Assembly (NCBI RefSeq): GCF_009870825.1
Contig: NZ_WTWY01000011.1
Span: 62,001 to 126,000, forward strand
Source of the DNA: Paenibacillus sp. USDA918EY
Lineage (GTDB): Bacteria; Bacillota; Bacilli; Paenibacillales; Paenibacillaceae
DNA length: 64,000 bases
Direction: 5' to 3'
In this document: positions 55,871 to 63,089 of the stretch, piece after piece
Numbering within the stretch: the stretch's first letter is position 1
Layout: each line of letters opens with the position of its first letter
The notes under the pieces: generated by a model
Seen by the model: the letters and a program-made list of their open reading frames with translations, nothing else
Databases searched by the model: none
What the model was told of the DNA's origin: nothing
Translations under genes and position numbers: made by a program

Positions 55871-56182
55871 ATCCATTCCTCCTGTTCATTTGATGGGGGG
55901 CGGCTTTGCGTACGAAAACACAAAAAAACCGCTCGTCGGAAGGTGTCCGGCTTCATTCAATCAAGTCTTGAAATAACGGCTTGTTAATGCGCTCGAAAGG
56001 AGCAAAGGCCGGTTAAGTATGGGCGGCAGATCTGCTTGCCTGTCGTCGTTGATGTCGTTCTTTTTTGTGAAAAAAATAACAAAAAAATATGGCAGACCAT
56101 TGTCCTGCGGGTGACAAAATTCCGACAAATGCCTTTCCCCTGTCACCCACCCTATTATAAACCGCACTTTCAGGCTCCGCAA
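55871..56182 (-). promoter_or_regulatory. mqnE promoter and long leader with paired elements
   Basis: Minus-strand promoter hexamers are TTGCGG (56177-56182) and TATAAT (56154-56159), spacing 17. The 5' end of the transcript holds an inverted repeat, GGGTGACA (56141-56148 on this strand) with TGTCACCC (56110-56117). About 50 nt before mqnE is a 6-bp hairpin, AAGCCG/CGGTTT, followed by seven T (55919-55926), an attenuator-like element. A GCAGATCTGC palindrome lies between. No known riboswitch is recognised. Confidence 0.5.
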
Positions 56183-56237
56183 TACGGTAGGGAGGAAAAA
56201 AAAGGTCGGTATTTCTTGGGATGGCGGCGGCGGTCAC

Positions 56238-56266
56238 TTGAGAGGATAGGTTTTGTGGAGTATACT
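56238..56266 (+). promoter_or_regulatory. Promoter of the A-type Fe-S carrier gene
   Basis: TTGAGA (56238-56243) and TATACT (56261-56266), 17 nt apart. The 90-nt leader has a GTAAGC/GCTTAC hairpin and a GGAGC/GCTCC hairpin. Confidence 0.65.
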
Positions 56267-56358
56267 GAGCTTAAGTAAGCGACGGCTTACGAAGCCAGTT
56301 TTGCTATGAAGAACGATCAAAGGAGCAATGCTCCGCAAAACTTTTAGGAGGGTGACTT

Positions 56359-56718
56359 ATGATTCAAATCAGCGATTCCGCTTCCGATAAGCTTAAAGAA
56401 ATGCTCGAAGAGCAGGAGATTCCGAACATGTTCCTTCGCCTGGGCGTCCAGGAGGGCGGCTGCAGCGGTTTTTCCTATGCGATGGGCTTTGACGACGAAG
56501 AAACGGAAAACGACGTATACATGAACGTAAACGACCTGAAGGTCGTCATCGATAAACAAAGCCTGCCCCTCATCAACGGGCTTGAAATCGATTATGAGGA
56601 TGCAGGCATGAGCGGCGGCTTCACGATGCACAACCCGAACGCCACGGCTACCTGCGGCTGCGGAGCTTCGTTCCGCACGGCGACGCACGCAGGCAAACCG
56701 GCTCCGGAAGAATGCTGA
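56359..56718 (+). CDS. erpA: A-type iron-sulfur carrier (IscA/ErpA-like, YutM)
   Basis: This 119-residue HesB/IscA-family protein has the three conserved cysteines Cys35 (GGCSGF), Cys99 and Cys101 (CGCG) that hold an Fe-S cluster or iron. The start is ATG 56359 after AGGAGGG. In B. subtilis the homologue is YutM, next to yuzB and yutI. It likely passes clusters to dehydrogenases and radical-SAM enzymes such as MqnE and MoaA. The last ten residues (GKPAPEEC) are an unusual tail with one more Cys. Confidence 0.9.
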   Translation: MIQISDSASDKLKEMLEEQEIPNMFLRLGVQEGGCSGFSYAMGFDDEETENDVYMNVNDLKVVIDKQSLPLINGLEIDYEDAGMSGGFTMHNPNATATCGCGASFRTATHAGKPAPEEC

Positions 56719-56740
56719 CGACCGCTAAGGCCATTCGTTC

Positions 56741-56787
56741 AAAAGGGCCCGCACCGCTTCGTAAGAAGCATGGCGCGAGCCCTTTTT
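56741..56787 (+). terminator. Terminator of the A-type carrier gene
   Basis: AAAAGGGC pairs with GCCCTTTTT, with a GCTTC/GAAGC inner helix (imperfect middle). Confidence 0.78.
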
Positions 56788-56830
56788 GATTGCGTTCCTT
56801 GCGCGTTGCTCGTAAGTATCGTGCCGGTCT

Positions 56831-57043
56831 TCAGGACGCCGGGATAATAAAGGTATGGTTGACCATAAACACGATCATGGCTGCTGCGAGGATGGAGAAA
56901 ACGATGCAGCCCGCTCCCAGCCCCTTGCGCTTATCCTTAATGAACTTGAATCCGATGGCAAAAATGCCGACGGTAACGGCAACCAGCGAAATCGACATGC
57001 CGATCATGGCGATCCAATACAATATTCTAAAAAATTCAGCCAC
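56831..57043 (-). CDS. Small two-helix membrane protein of unknown function
   Basis: This 70-residue protein starts at GTG 57043 after GGGAGGAAG. There are two hydrophobic helices (about 8-33 and 46-67) joined by a basic loop (KFIKDKRKG), so the loop is probably cytoplasmic. No family is recognised. It is isolated between the A-type carrier and the YheC/D-type gene. Confidence 0.65.
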   Translation of the reverse strand: MAEFFRILYWIAMIGMSISLVAVTVGIFAIGFKFIKDKRKGLGAGCIVFSILAAAMIVFMVNHTFIIPAS

Positions 57044-57255
57044 GGTGTGAGCTTCCTCCCTTTGTCACATTCAAATCCAATTATATCCGATAAAACCATA
57101 GACGCCAATAGAACTATTATAGCTCTTTGCGGCCTGCTTTACTCCGCATCCCCCCTTTTTCCCTCCATATTTACCGTTCATGTACAAACATACAAGAGAG
57201 AACGGCTTTCTCCGAGTATGCTAAAAGATACTAGTTGAGAAAGGAGGCGGTACAG

Positions 57256-57918
57256 GTGGGGGGAAGACAGCTGGCTAGCAAGTGGTTGAAAACTGAAGCA
57301 CTGCTGACAGATCCTGAAGTGGCCCCTTATATACCGCAAACCAAAGGACTAAATAAGGAAAATCTGTACGGGATGCTCGAATCCTATGGATTTGTCGTCG
57401 TGAAACCGATCGTAGGGGGCGGCGGATACGGCGTGATCAAAATAACCCGGTCCGGTGGGGGCTACAGCATTACCCGCTCTTTCAAGACGGGCCGTTACGG
57501 GTCGTTTGACGCGATGTATCAAGCGCTGCTCCGGACAAAGGTTAAAAGAAAATATTTGATCCAACAGGGCGTCCATCTAGCGAGCATTCAAGGCCGCCCG
57601 ATTGATTACCGCGTGAAATATGTCAAATCGGGGGATCGTTGGGAGTTTAGGGCTATGGTAGGCCGATTGGCGCGACAAGGGCTGTTCGTCACGAATCTTT
57701 GCAAGGGAGGGCGTTTGTTGCCCTGCAGGGAGGGGCTTCGCAGATCGCTCCCGCACATCTCTTCGGCGGCTAAAAAAAGCGAAATGCGCCATCTGACGCG
57801 CAAATGCACGGCCATTTTGGAAAGCCATTTCCCGGGCATCGGTTCGCTTGGATTCGATTACGGGCTGGATCGTAACGGGAAAATTTGGATCTTTGAAGTC
57901 AATACGCGCCCGCAGTAA
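57256..57918 (+). CDS. YheC/YheD-type ATP-grasp protein, short form
   Basis: This 220-residue protein starts at GTG 57256, eight bases after AAAGGAGG. Residues 35-70 (NLYGMLESYGFVVVKPIVGGGGYGVIKI) are the ATP-grasp lid region of YheC/D, and SLGFDYGLDRNGKIWIFEVNTRPQ at the end holds the metal-binding Glu and Asn. Full-length YheC/YheD of Bacillus are about 360-450 residues and coat-associated; here the N-terminal half is missing, so this is a short paralogue common in Paenibacillus. A sporulation role is inference. Confidence 0.82.
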   Translation: MGGRQLASKWLKTEALLTDPEVAPYIPQTKGLNKENLYGMLESYGFVVVKPIVGGGGYGVIKITRSGGGYSITRSFKTGRYGSFDAMYQALLRTKVKRKYLIQQGVHLASIQGRPIDYRVKYVKSGDRWEFRAMVGRLARQGLFVTNLCKGGRLLPCREGLRRSLPHISSAAKKSEMRHLTRKCTAILESHFPGIGSLGFDYGLDRNGKIWIFEVNTRPQ

Positions 57919-57957
57919 CCAAAGCTATGGAACGCGTTTTCGGGTTTGATAGATTTA

Positions 57958-58071
57958 GGATTTTGCAAAATTCGATTCCTGCCGCGCCAGGGTACAATAT
58001 ATAGACGGATTAAACCGTTTCGCTCTATATATTGCTGATTGAACGCCGCTTTTTGGATTTCTGCAAAATCC
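57958..58071 (+). repeat. Two copies of the recurrent GGATTTTGCAAAATCC-type palindrome upstream of sda
   Basis: GGATTTTGCAAAATTC (57958-57973) and GGATTTCTGCAAAATCC (58055-58071) lie about 100 nt apart in the gap before sda. Related copies occur at 24993-25004, 42578-42593, 46395-46410 (a perfect 16-bp palindrome) and 51995-52009. Confidence 0.6.
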
Positions 58072-58114
58072 TCATAAAAAAAATAAATTTTGTTTTGTTG
58101 ACAATTTTCCTTCC

Positions 58115-58214
58115 TGTGTATAAGTGTTATCCCCAAAATCCACTGCATTTTTATTGGTATTACGACACTTGCTAACAAATTATACACAGGATTTCCACAA
58201 CAACCTGTGGATAT
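58115..58214. promoter_or_regulatory. Cluster of DnaA-box-like sites upstream of sda
   Basis: Sites matching TTATNCACA are: 58115-58123 (reverse, perfect TTATACACA), 58127-58135 (TTATCCCCA, 8 of 9 to TTATCCACA), 58180-58188 (TTATACACA, perfect), 58191-58199 (ATTTCCACA, 7 of 9) and 58206-58214 (reverse, ATATCCACA, 8 of 9). In B. subtilis DnaA activates sda, so this arrangement is expected. Confidence 0.75.
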
Positions 58215-58223
58215 TGCGAACGC

Positions 58224-58252
58224 TTGTTCCGATGTGGAATGTTTGATATGAT
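58224..58252 (+). promoter_or_regulatory. Promoter of sda
   Basis: TTGTTC (58224-58229) and TATGAT (58247-58252), spacing 17. The last DnaA-box-like site ends 10 nt before the -35 hexamer. Confidence 0.6.
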
Positions 58253-58288
58253 AGATTCGAGGAAAATAAAGGAAAGGATGTGAAGGGA

Positions 58289-58432
58289 ATGGCTATCTTG
58301 ACGGATGAAATGCTTCTAGATTCTTATCATGCAGCCGTTGAATTGATGCTCGACCGGGACTTTATTACCCTGCTTCTGGCGGAGATCCATAAACGGAATC
58401 TTGAAGCCGATCCGCCGGGCATCGTTCACTAG
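58289..58432 (+). CDS. sda: Sporulation histidine-kinase inhibitor Sda
   Basis: This 47-residue protein begins MAILTDEMLLDSYHAAVELML and continues DRDFITLLLAEIHKR. This matches the Sda pattern (LSDELLIESYxKAxxLNLxxDFIxLIxxEIxRR), a helical hairpin that binds the sporulation kinase KinA and blocks its activity when replication is initiating or stalled. The start is ATG 58289 after AAAGGATGTGAAGGG. DnaA-box-like sites precede it, as in B. subtilis. The tail ADPPGIVH is short and variable. Confidence 0.85.
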   Translation: MAILTDEMLLDSYHAAVELMLDRDFITLLLAEIHKRNLEADPPGIVH

Positions 58433-58556
58433 GTCGGAAGAATCCAATGCACATCCATCGTTTTTTCCTTGAAAATGCAGCATAGTTGTACCATTTGACG
58501 GCGTTATGGAGGTGTAAATTCCATTATCGAGATACATAAAGCCGACATCAAAAATT

Positions 58557-58608
58557 AGGGTACCCTTACGGAGTTGCAGTTCGCATTCCCGGTAAGGATA
58601 CCCTTTTT
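58557..58608. terminator. Bidirectional terminator between sda and the FNR gene
   Basis: AGGGTA plus CCTTAC pairs with GTAAGG plus TACCCT, with a T6 run on the plus strand and a T-rich tail on the minus strand. Confidence 0.85.
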
Positions 58609-58637
58609 TGTGCGGCTTATATCATATAAAATGACGG

Positions 58638-59639
58638 TTACAGCTTCATGTTGCTGCTGTGTCCCGGAGACAGCTTGGCGTCCGGATCGATGTAAACCTT
58701 GGCGTTGTTGACGGCTGTCGGCGCTTCACCGAAACCGACGGCGATCAGCTTGATTTTGCCCGGGTACGTCGTGATGTCGCCCGCGGCGAAAATGCCCGGG
58801 ATGTTCGTTTCCATTCTCGAATCGACGACGATCGAGTTGGATTCGATCTGAATGCCCCATTCGGCGATCGGACCGAGGGTCGAAACGAAACCGAAATTGA
58901 CGATAACGTCATCGACTTCGATGTCCTGCGTTTCCTTCGTTTTGACATGGGTGAGCGTCACTTTCGTAATGGCTTCTTCCCCGTGCAGCGCCGTGATTTC
59001 CGTTGGCGTTACGACGCGAACTTTGGATTTCATCAAATTTTCGACGCTGTGCTCATGCGCGCGGAATTTGTCGCGGCGGTGGACAAGCGTCACTTCCTCA
59101 GCGATCGGCTCCAGCATAAGCGCCCAGTCGACGGCAGAGTCGCCGCCGCCGGTCAGAAGCACCTTTTTGCCTTTGAACCGCTGCAGGTCGTTAACGAAGT
59201 AGTGCAGGTTCGTTTTCTCGAATGTTTCGGCGCCTTCGACTTCAAGCCGGCGCGGCTGGAACGCCCCGACCCCTGCCGTAATGATGACGGCTTTGGCGTG
59301 GTATTCCCCTTTGTCGGTCGTCACGACGAAATGGCGTTCGTCCTTTTTAACGACGGAAGTGACTTTCTCCTCCAGGCGTACGTTGGTCTGGAAGAGCTCC
59401 ATTTGCTTGGACAGGTTGTCCACCAGCTCCTGGGCGGTCACCTTCGGAAAACCGGCGACGTCATAAATGTACTTTTCCGGATAAAGGGCCGTCAACTGTC
59501 CGCCAAGCTGCGGCATGCTTTCGATCAGCGTGACGGAAGCTTGGCGCATGCCGCAATAAAAGGAAGCGAACATCCCTGTAGGACCTCCTCCAATGATGAG
59601 CAGGTCGGATATTTCAACACCATCGGTATGTGTTGTCAT
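58638..59639 (-). CDS. yumC: Ferredoxin (flavodoxin)-NADP reductase, YumC/thioredoxin-reductase-like
   Basis: This 333-residue flavoprotein has FAD motif [16 protein letters not shown], the [15 protein letters not shown] block and an NADPH motif [14 protein letters not shown]. The thioredoxin-reductase redox pair CxxC is absent, which marks it as the YumC-type FNR. It moves electrons between NADPH and ferredoxin or flavodoxin, useful for the radical-SAM and Fe-S enzymes nearby. The start is ATG 59639 with GGAGGTG upstream. Confidence 0.93.
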   Translation of the reverse strand: MTTHTDGVEISDLLIIGGGPTGMFASFYCGMRQASVTLIESMPQLGGQLTALYPEKYIYDVAGFPKVTAQELVDNLSKQMELFQTNVRLEEKVTSVVKKDERHFVVTTDKGEYHAKAVIITAGVGAFQPRRLEVEGAETFEKTNLHYFVNDLQRFKGKKVLLTGGGDSAVDWALMLEPIAEEVTLVHRRDKFRAHEHSVENLMKSKVRVVTPTEITALHGEEAITKVTLTHVKTKETQDIEVDDVIVNFGFVSTLGPIAEWGIQIESNSIVVDSRMETNIPGIFAAGDITTYPGKIKLIAVGFGEAPTAVNNAKVYIDPDAKLSPGHSSNMKL

Positions 59640-60207
59640 CGTTTATATTGCACCTCCAGGTTTTGGTAAAGGTTTTTAGAAATCTATGAATATCGGACTG
59701 AATCGTCTTCATGGCGGATGATCGGCATCCCCGACGCGCAAAAAGCGCTTAAAATGCAACCTGCCTTCCTCGAAACGCTTCAATCGACGCTTTCCTATTA
59801 TAATATAATCCAGCCTCGGCTGGAAAGTGAATTCGTCCACATCGGCAGGGCCGGATGCAGAATGGCGGAAATGGTAACAGCAGCTTGATAATGCCCGCGA
59901 AAGGCGGCTTCCGGCGCGGATTTCAGGCCCAAATAAGACTTGATCTTTTGCCTGAAACTAGCTATCATTTCAATTGTGCATTACCATCTTTTTGTCGAAT
60001 TTCGGACAAATTTTGCCTTCTTTTTCTGCTTTTATAATTGACCGCTGATTAACGCATGCCGCAGCTGTCGGAATGCACTCGGATCCGCGTCTCGCCGTTT
60101 GCCGGGACCCGCATTGATCGTGATTATAAAAGTGTATAATTTCACAATAAGTTTTGTAATGTCTCACAAATATATAAACATACAATGAAGGATTTGGAAG
60201 GAGCAAG
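59640..60207. other. 568-nt region between divergent yumC and ndh genes
   Basis: The yumC side has a minus-strand -10 TATAAT near 59797-59812 and a CCAGCC-GA-GGCTGG palindrome (59811-59824). The ndh side has TATAAT (60135-60140) with a TTGATC -35 at 15-nt spacing and the palindrome TTTGT-n8-ACAAA (60153-60170). I see no convincing gene or RNA between. Confidence 0.5.
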
Positions 60208-61404
60208 ATGATGAGCAACATTCCCAAGATCGTAATCCTTGGCGCGGGATACGCAGGTATTTTGACAGCACAGCGGCTCCAGAAGGAATTAAATTATAAC
60301 GAAGCCGACGTTACGCTCGTGAACCGTCACGACTACCATTATATTACGACCCATTTGCATATGCCTGCCGCAGGCACGGACAGCGTTGAAAATACGCGTG
60401 TTCCGATTTCGAAGCTGATCGATGAATTCAAAATCGACCTGGTCAAATCATCCGTGCAGGAAATCCGTCCGCATGAAAAAAAGGTCATCCTGGAAGACGG
60501 CACCCTTTCGTACGATTATTTGGTCATTTCCTTAGGCGGCGAATCCGAAACCTTCGGCATTCCGGGCTTGGCCGATTATGCGATGACGATCCGCAGCATC
60601 AACTCGGTCCGCCTCATCCGCAAGCATATCGAATACCAGTTTGCGCTCTACAAAAACGAAAGGCATCCGCAGGAGCGCCTGAACTTCGTCGTCGGCGGAG
60701 CCGGCTTCAGCGGGATCGAATTCGTCGCGGAGCTGGCGGACCGGATTCCGGCGCTGTGCAAGGAATACGACGTCGACCCGAGCAAGGTCAACATCTACAA
60801 TGTGGAGGCTTCGCCGACCGCGCTTCCGGGATTTGCGCCGGAGCTGGTCGAATACGCGATGGACGTGCTGAAAAGAAAAGGGGTTACGTTCAAGCTGGGC
60901 GTCGCCATCCAGGAATGTACGCCGGACGGCGTTCTGCTGGCGACCGGCGAAGAAATCAAAGCCGCTACCGTCGTTTGGACCGGAGGCATCCGCGGCAACC
61001 ATATGATCGAAGCGGCGGGCTTCGAAACGGCCCGCGGCCGCGTCAAGGTGGATGAATACCTGCATGCTCCTGGACACGACAACATTTATATTATCGGCGA
61101 CAATGCTCTCGTCTTTAATCCGGAAGGACGGCCTTACCCGCCGACCGCCCAAATCGCCATGCAGCAGGGCGTATGCTGCGCGCATAACATCGTGGCGGCC
61201 ATCCGCAACCAGCAGCCGAGAAAATTCGCGTTCCAGAACAAAGGCACCGTCGCTTCCCTGGGCAAGGGCGAAGGCATCGCGATCGTCGGCGACAAACAAT
61301 ACAAAGGCTGGAAGGCGGCGCAGCTGAAAAAACTCGTCGACATGCGCTATCTGTTCATCATCGGCGGCATTCCGCTGGTTCTAAGGAAAGGCAAGTTCCT
61401 GTAG
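60208..61404 (+). CDS. ndh: Type II NADH dehydrogenase (Ndh/YumB-like)
   Basis: This 398-residue FAD enzyme has FAD motif ILGAGYAGILTAQRL, NAD motif FVVGGAGFSGIEFVAELAD, and the late IIGDNALVFNPEGRPYPPTAQIAMQQG that closes the flavin site and quinone side. It reduces menaquinone with NADH without pumping protons and would be membrane-associated through its C-terminal amphipathic helices. Two ATGs (60208, 60211) are possible; GGAG is 4 or 7 nt away. The neighbours yumC and yuiB are those of B. subtilis yumB. Confidence 0.92.
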   Translation: MMSNIPKIVILGAGYAGILTAQRLQKELNYNEADVTLVNRHDYHYITTHLHMPAAGTDSVENTRVPISKLIDEFKIDLVKSSVQEIRPHEKKVILEDGTLSYDYLVISLGGESETFGIPGLADYAMTIRSINSVRLIRKHIEYQFALYKNERHPQERLNFVVGGAGFSGIEFVAELADRIPALCKEYDVDPSKVNIYNVEASPTALPGFAPELVEYAMDVLKRKGVTFKLGVAIQECTPDGVLLATGEEIKAATVVWTGGIRGNHMIEAAGFETARGRVKVDEYLHAPGHDNIYIIGDNALVFNPEGRPYPPTAQIAMQQGVCCAHNIVAAIRNQQPRKFAFQNKGTVASLGKGEGIAIVGDKQYKGWKAAQLKKLVDMRYLFIIGGIPLVLRKGKFL

Positions 61405-61405
61405 A

Positions 61406-61657
61406 ATGCGCCACTGCAGTGTGCAGGTCCGTTCATTGTTGACGAGGGATGAGCTGGACCGTTATAACGCATTGATGGAGGTCGGAGGGTATTTGGAGGA
61501 TCAAAATCGTTACGATCTGGCGTACACGGTACAAAAAGAAATCGACATTTTGATTCTGCCGGCCATCGAAAGGCTGAAAGAAAAAAGCCGGGACCGCGAC
61601 CGGGCCACGGCCGAGTTTTTGGAATCGCTCAAAAACGCCGAAGAAGCGTCCGATTGA
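61406..61657 (+). CDS. Small helical protein of unknown function
   Basis: This 83-residue acidic-basic alternating helical protein starts at ATG 61406, one base after the ndh stop codon. Helices span about residues 12-50 (DELDRYNALMEVGGYLED) and 52-80. No family is recognised. The spacing makes cotranscription and perhaps translational coupling with ndh likely. Confidence 0.65.
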   Translation: MRHCSVQVRSLLTRDELDRYNALMEVGGYLEDQNRYDLAYTVQKEIDILILPAIERLKEKSRDRDRATAEFLESLKNAEEASD

Positions 61658-61673
61658 CGGCTTTCACCGCACC

Positions 61674-61714
61674 CAAAAAAACATGCCCTCCGGCAACGGA
61701 AGGCATGTTTTTTT
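61674..61714. terminator. Terminator between the ndh operon and hemQ
   Basis: AAAAAACATGCC-TCCG and CGGA-GGCATGTTTTTT form a strong stem with a 4-nt loop, T7 on plus and T-run on minus. Confidence 0.9.
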
Positions 61715-61724
61715 ACGGGCTATT

Positions 61725-62474
61725 TTACACTTTCAGCATTTCTTCAAAGGTTTCCGGCGTCAGCAGAGGTCCGACAAAGAAGCTGCCGAATTCCCCGAAG
61801 CGCGCGCTCACTTCGTCAAAACGCATTTCGTACACGAGTTTCTTGAACTGGAGCGCATCGTCGGCGAACAAAGTAACGCCCCATTCCCAGTCGTCGAAGC
61901 CGACGGAGCCGGTAATGATCTGCTTTACTTTGCCGGCATAGGAGCGGCCGATCAGTCCGTGGCTGCGCATCATGTTGCGGCGCTCTTCCATGTCGAGCAT
62001 GTACCAGTTGTCGCTGAGGTCGCGTTTTTTGTTCATCGGGTAGAAGCAGATATATTTCGTTTTCGGAAGGATCGGTTTCAGCCGCGCCACGACATGCGGA
62101 TTTTCCATCGGGTCGCCGCCGCCTTCTCCCGCCAGGTAGTTGCTCAGCTCCACGACGCTGACGTAAGAATACGATTTGGTCGTAAAGCGGGCGAACAACG
62201 TTTTATTAAATGCGGTTTCCACCGCGTTGAGTTCTTCCAGCGTTTCACGCAGATGCATCAGGACAAAATCGGCTTTTTGCCCCACAATGCTGTAGACCGC
62301 CGTACTGCCTTGTTTGGCGGATTCGATCTCGGACCATTCTTTCAAAAATTCCTGCAGCTCGTCGAGCGCCATGGCGCGTTCCTCGTCGTCCGCGGATTTC
62401 CAGGCTGTCCAGTTGATGGAACGAAAATCGTGAAGAGCGTACCAGCCTTCTAAAGTGGATGCTGCTTCGTTCAT
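61725..62474 (-). CDS. hemQ: Coproheme decarboxylase HemQ (ChdC)
   Basis: This 249-residue enzyme of the chlorite-dismutase family has the catalytic Tyr145 (CFYPMNKKR) and proximal haem-ligand His172 (MRSHG) of the Gram-positive HemQ group. It oxidatively decarboxylates Fe-coproporphyrin III to haem b, the last step of the coproporphyrin-dependent route. The start is ATG 62474 with GGGAG. It gives haem b, the precursor of haem O/A for ctaA at 47 kb. Confidence 0.95.
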   Translation of the reverse strand: MNEAASTLEGWYALHDFRSINWTAWKSADDEERAMALDELQEFLKEWSEIESAKQGSTAVYSIVGQKADFVLMHLRETLEELNAVETAFNKTLFARFTTKSYSYVSVVELSNYLAGEGGGDPMENPHVVARLKPILPKTKYICFYPMNKKRDLSDNWYMLDMEERRNMMRSHGLIGRSYAGKVKQIITGSVGFDDWEWGVTLFADDALQFKKLVYEMRFDEVSARFGEFGSFFVGPLLTPETFEEMLKV

Positions 62475-62695
62475 TTATCGATCACTCCCAAGTTTAGTTG
62501 CTTTTGCACCTTCTCCCCATTGTATCCCAATCGCAAGGGAAAGAGCAAATGAAGTCACAATCTATTCACTTAATGTTCGTTGCTTCGTGACATTTTTTCT
62601 AGTAAACTAACTACATAAAATAAGAAGCGTTTTCTGCACTTTACTTCAGGCAAAACATGAGCGGGTCATAGAGAAGAAGAGGTGAACAGGTTAGC

Positions 62696-62992
62696 ATGCA
62701 GTTTATCCCTGTATTGGTGCTGATGGTTTTATTTTTTATGATGATGTTCGGAATCGGCTTCATCTTAAATATGCTTATGAAAACCACTTGGTTTCCATCC
62801 TATTTGTTTATTATTGTCATTTTGCCGATCGTGGTTTATTCGCTGTGGGACCGGGGAAACACGTCGTTTCTCAATTATTTGGGCTCCTTCCGGCTCGTCG
62901 ATTATTTGACGGGGGTGGCCGGGCTTGTCGGGGCGGTCGTCAGCGGCGTTTCGATTCAGAAGCTGCGCAAAAGCGGATTTAAAATGTTTTAA
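62696..62992 (+). CDS. yuiB: YuiB-family membrane protein
   Basis: This 98-residue protein has three hydrophobic helices (about 5-30, 36-55 and 66-88) and the YuiB pattern (FMMMFGIGFILNMLMKTTWFPSYLF, then NYLGSFRLVDYLTGVAGLVGA). The function is unknown, although it is conserved next to yumB (ndh) in Bacilli. The start is ATG 62696 after AGAGGTGA. Confidence 0.88.
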   Translation: MQFIPVLVLMVLFFMMMFGIGFILNMLMKTTWFPSYLFIIVILPIVVYSLWDRGNTSFLNYLGSFRLVDYLTGVAGLVGAVVSGVSIQKLRKSGFKMF

Positions 62993-63010
62993 GGAACAAC
63001 GTAAAGTGGG

Positions 63011-63039
63011 ACGGCTCTCCGGAAGGAGGGCTGTTTTTC
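63011..63039 (+). terminator. Terminator of yuiB
   Basis: CGGCTCTCC and GGAGGGCTG pair (two G-T), with a 4-nt loop and T5. Confidence 0.7.
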
Positions 63040-63089
63040 TTATAGCCTCATGATCTTAAGTAGCTTCCGTTAAAGAAGGAGAGGGTAGG

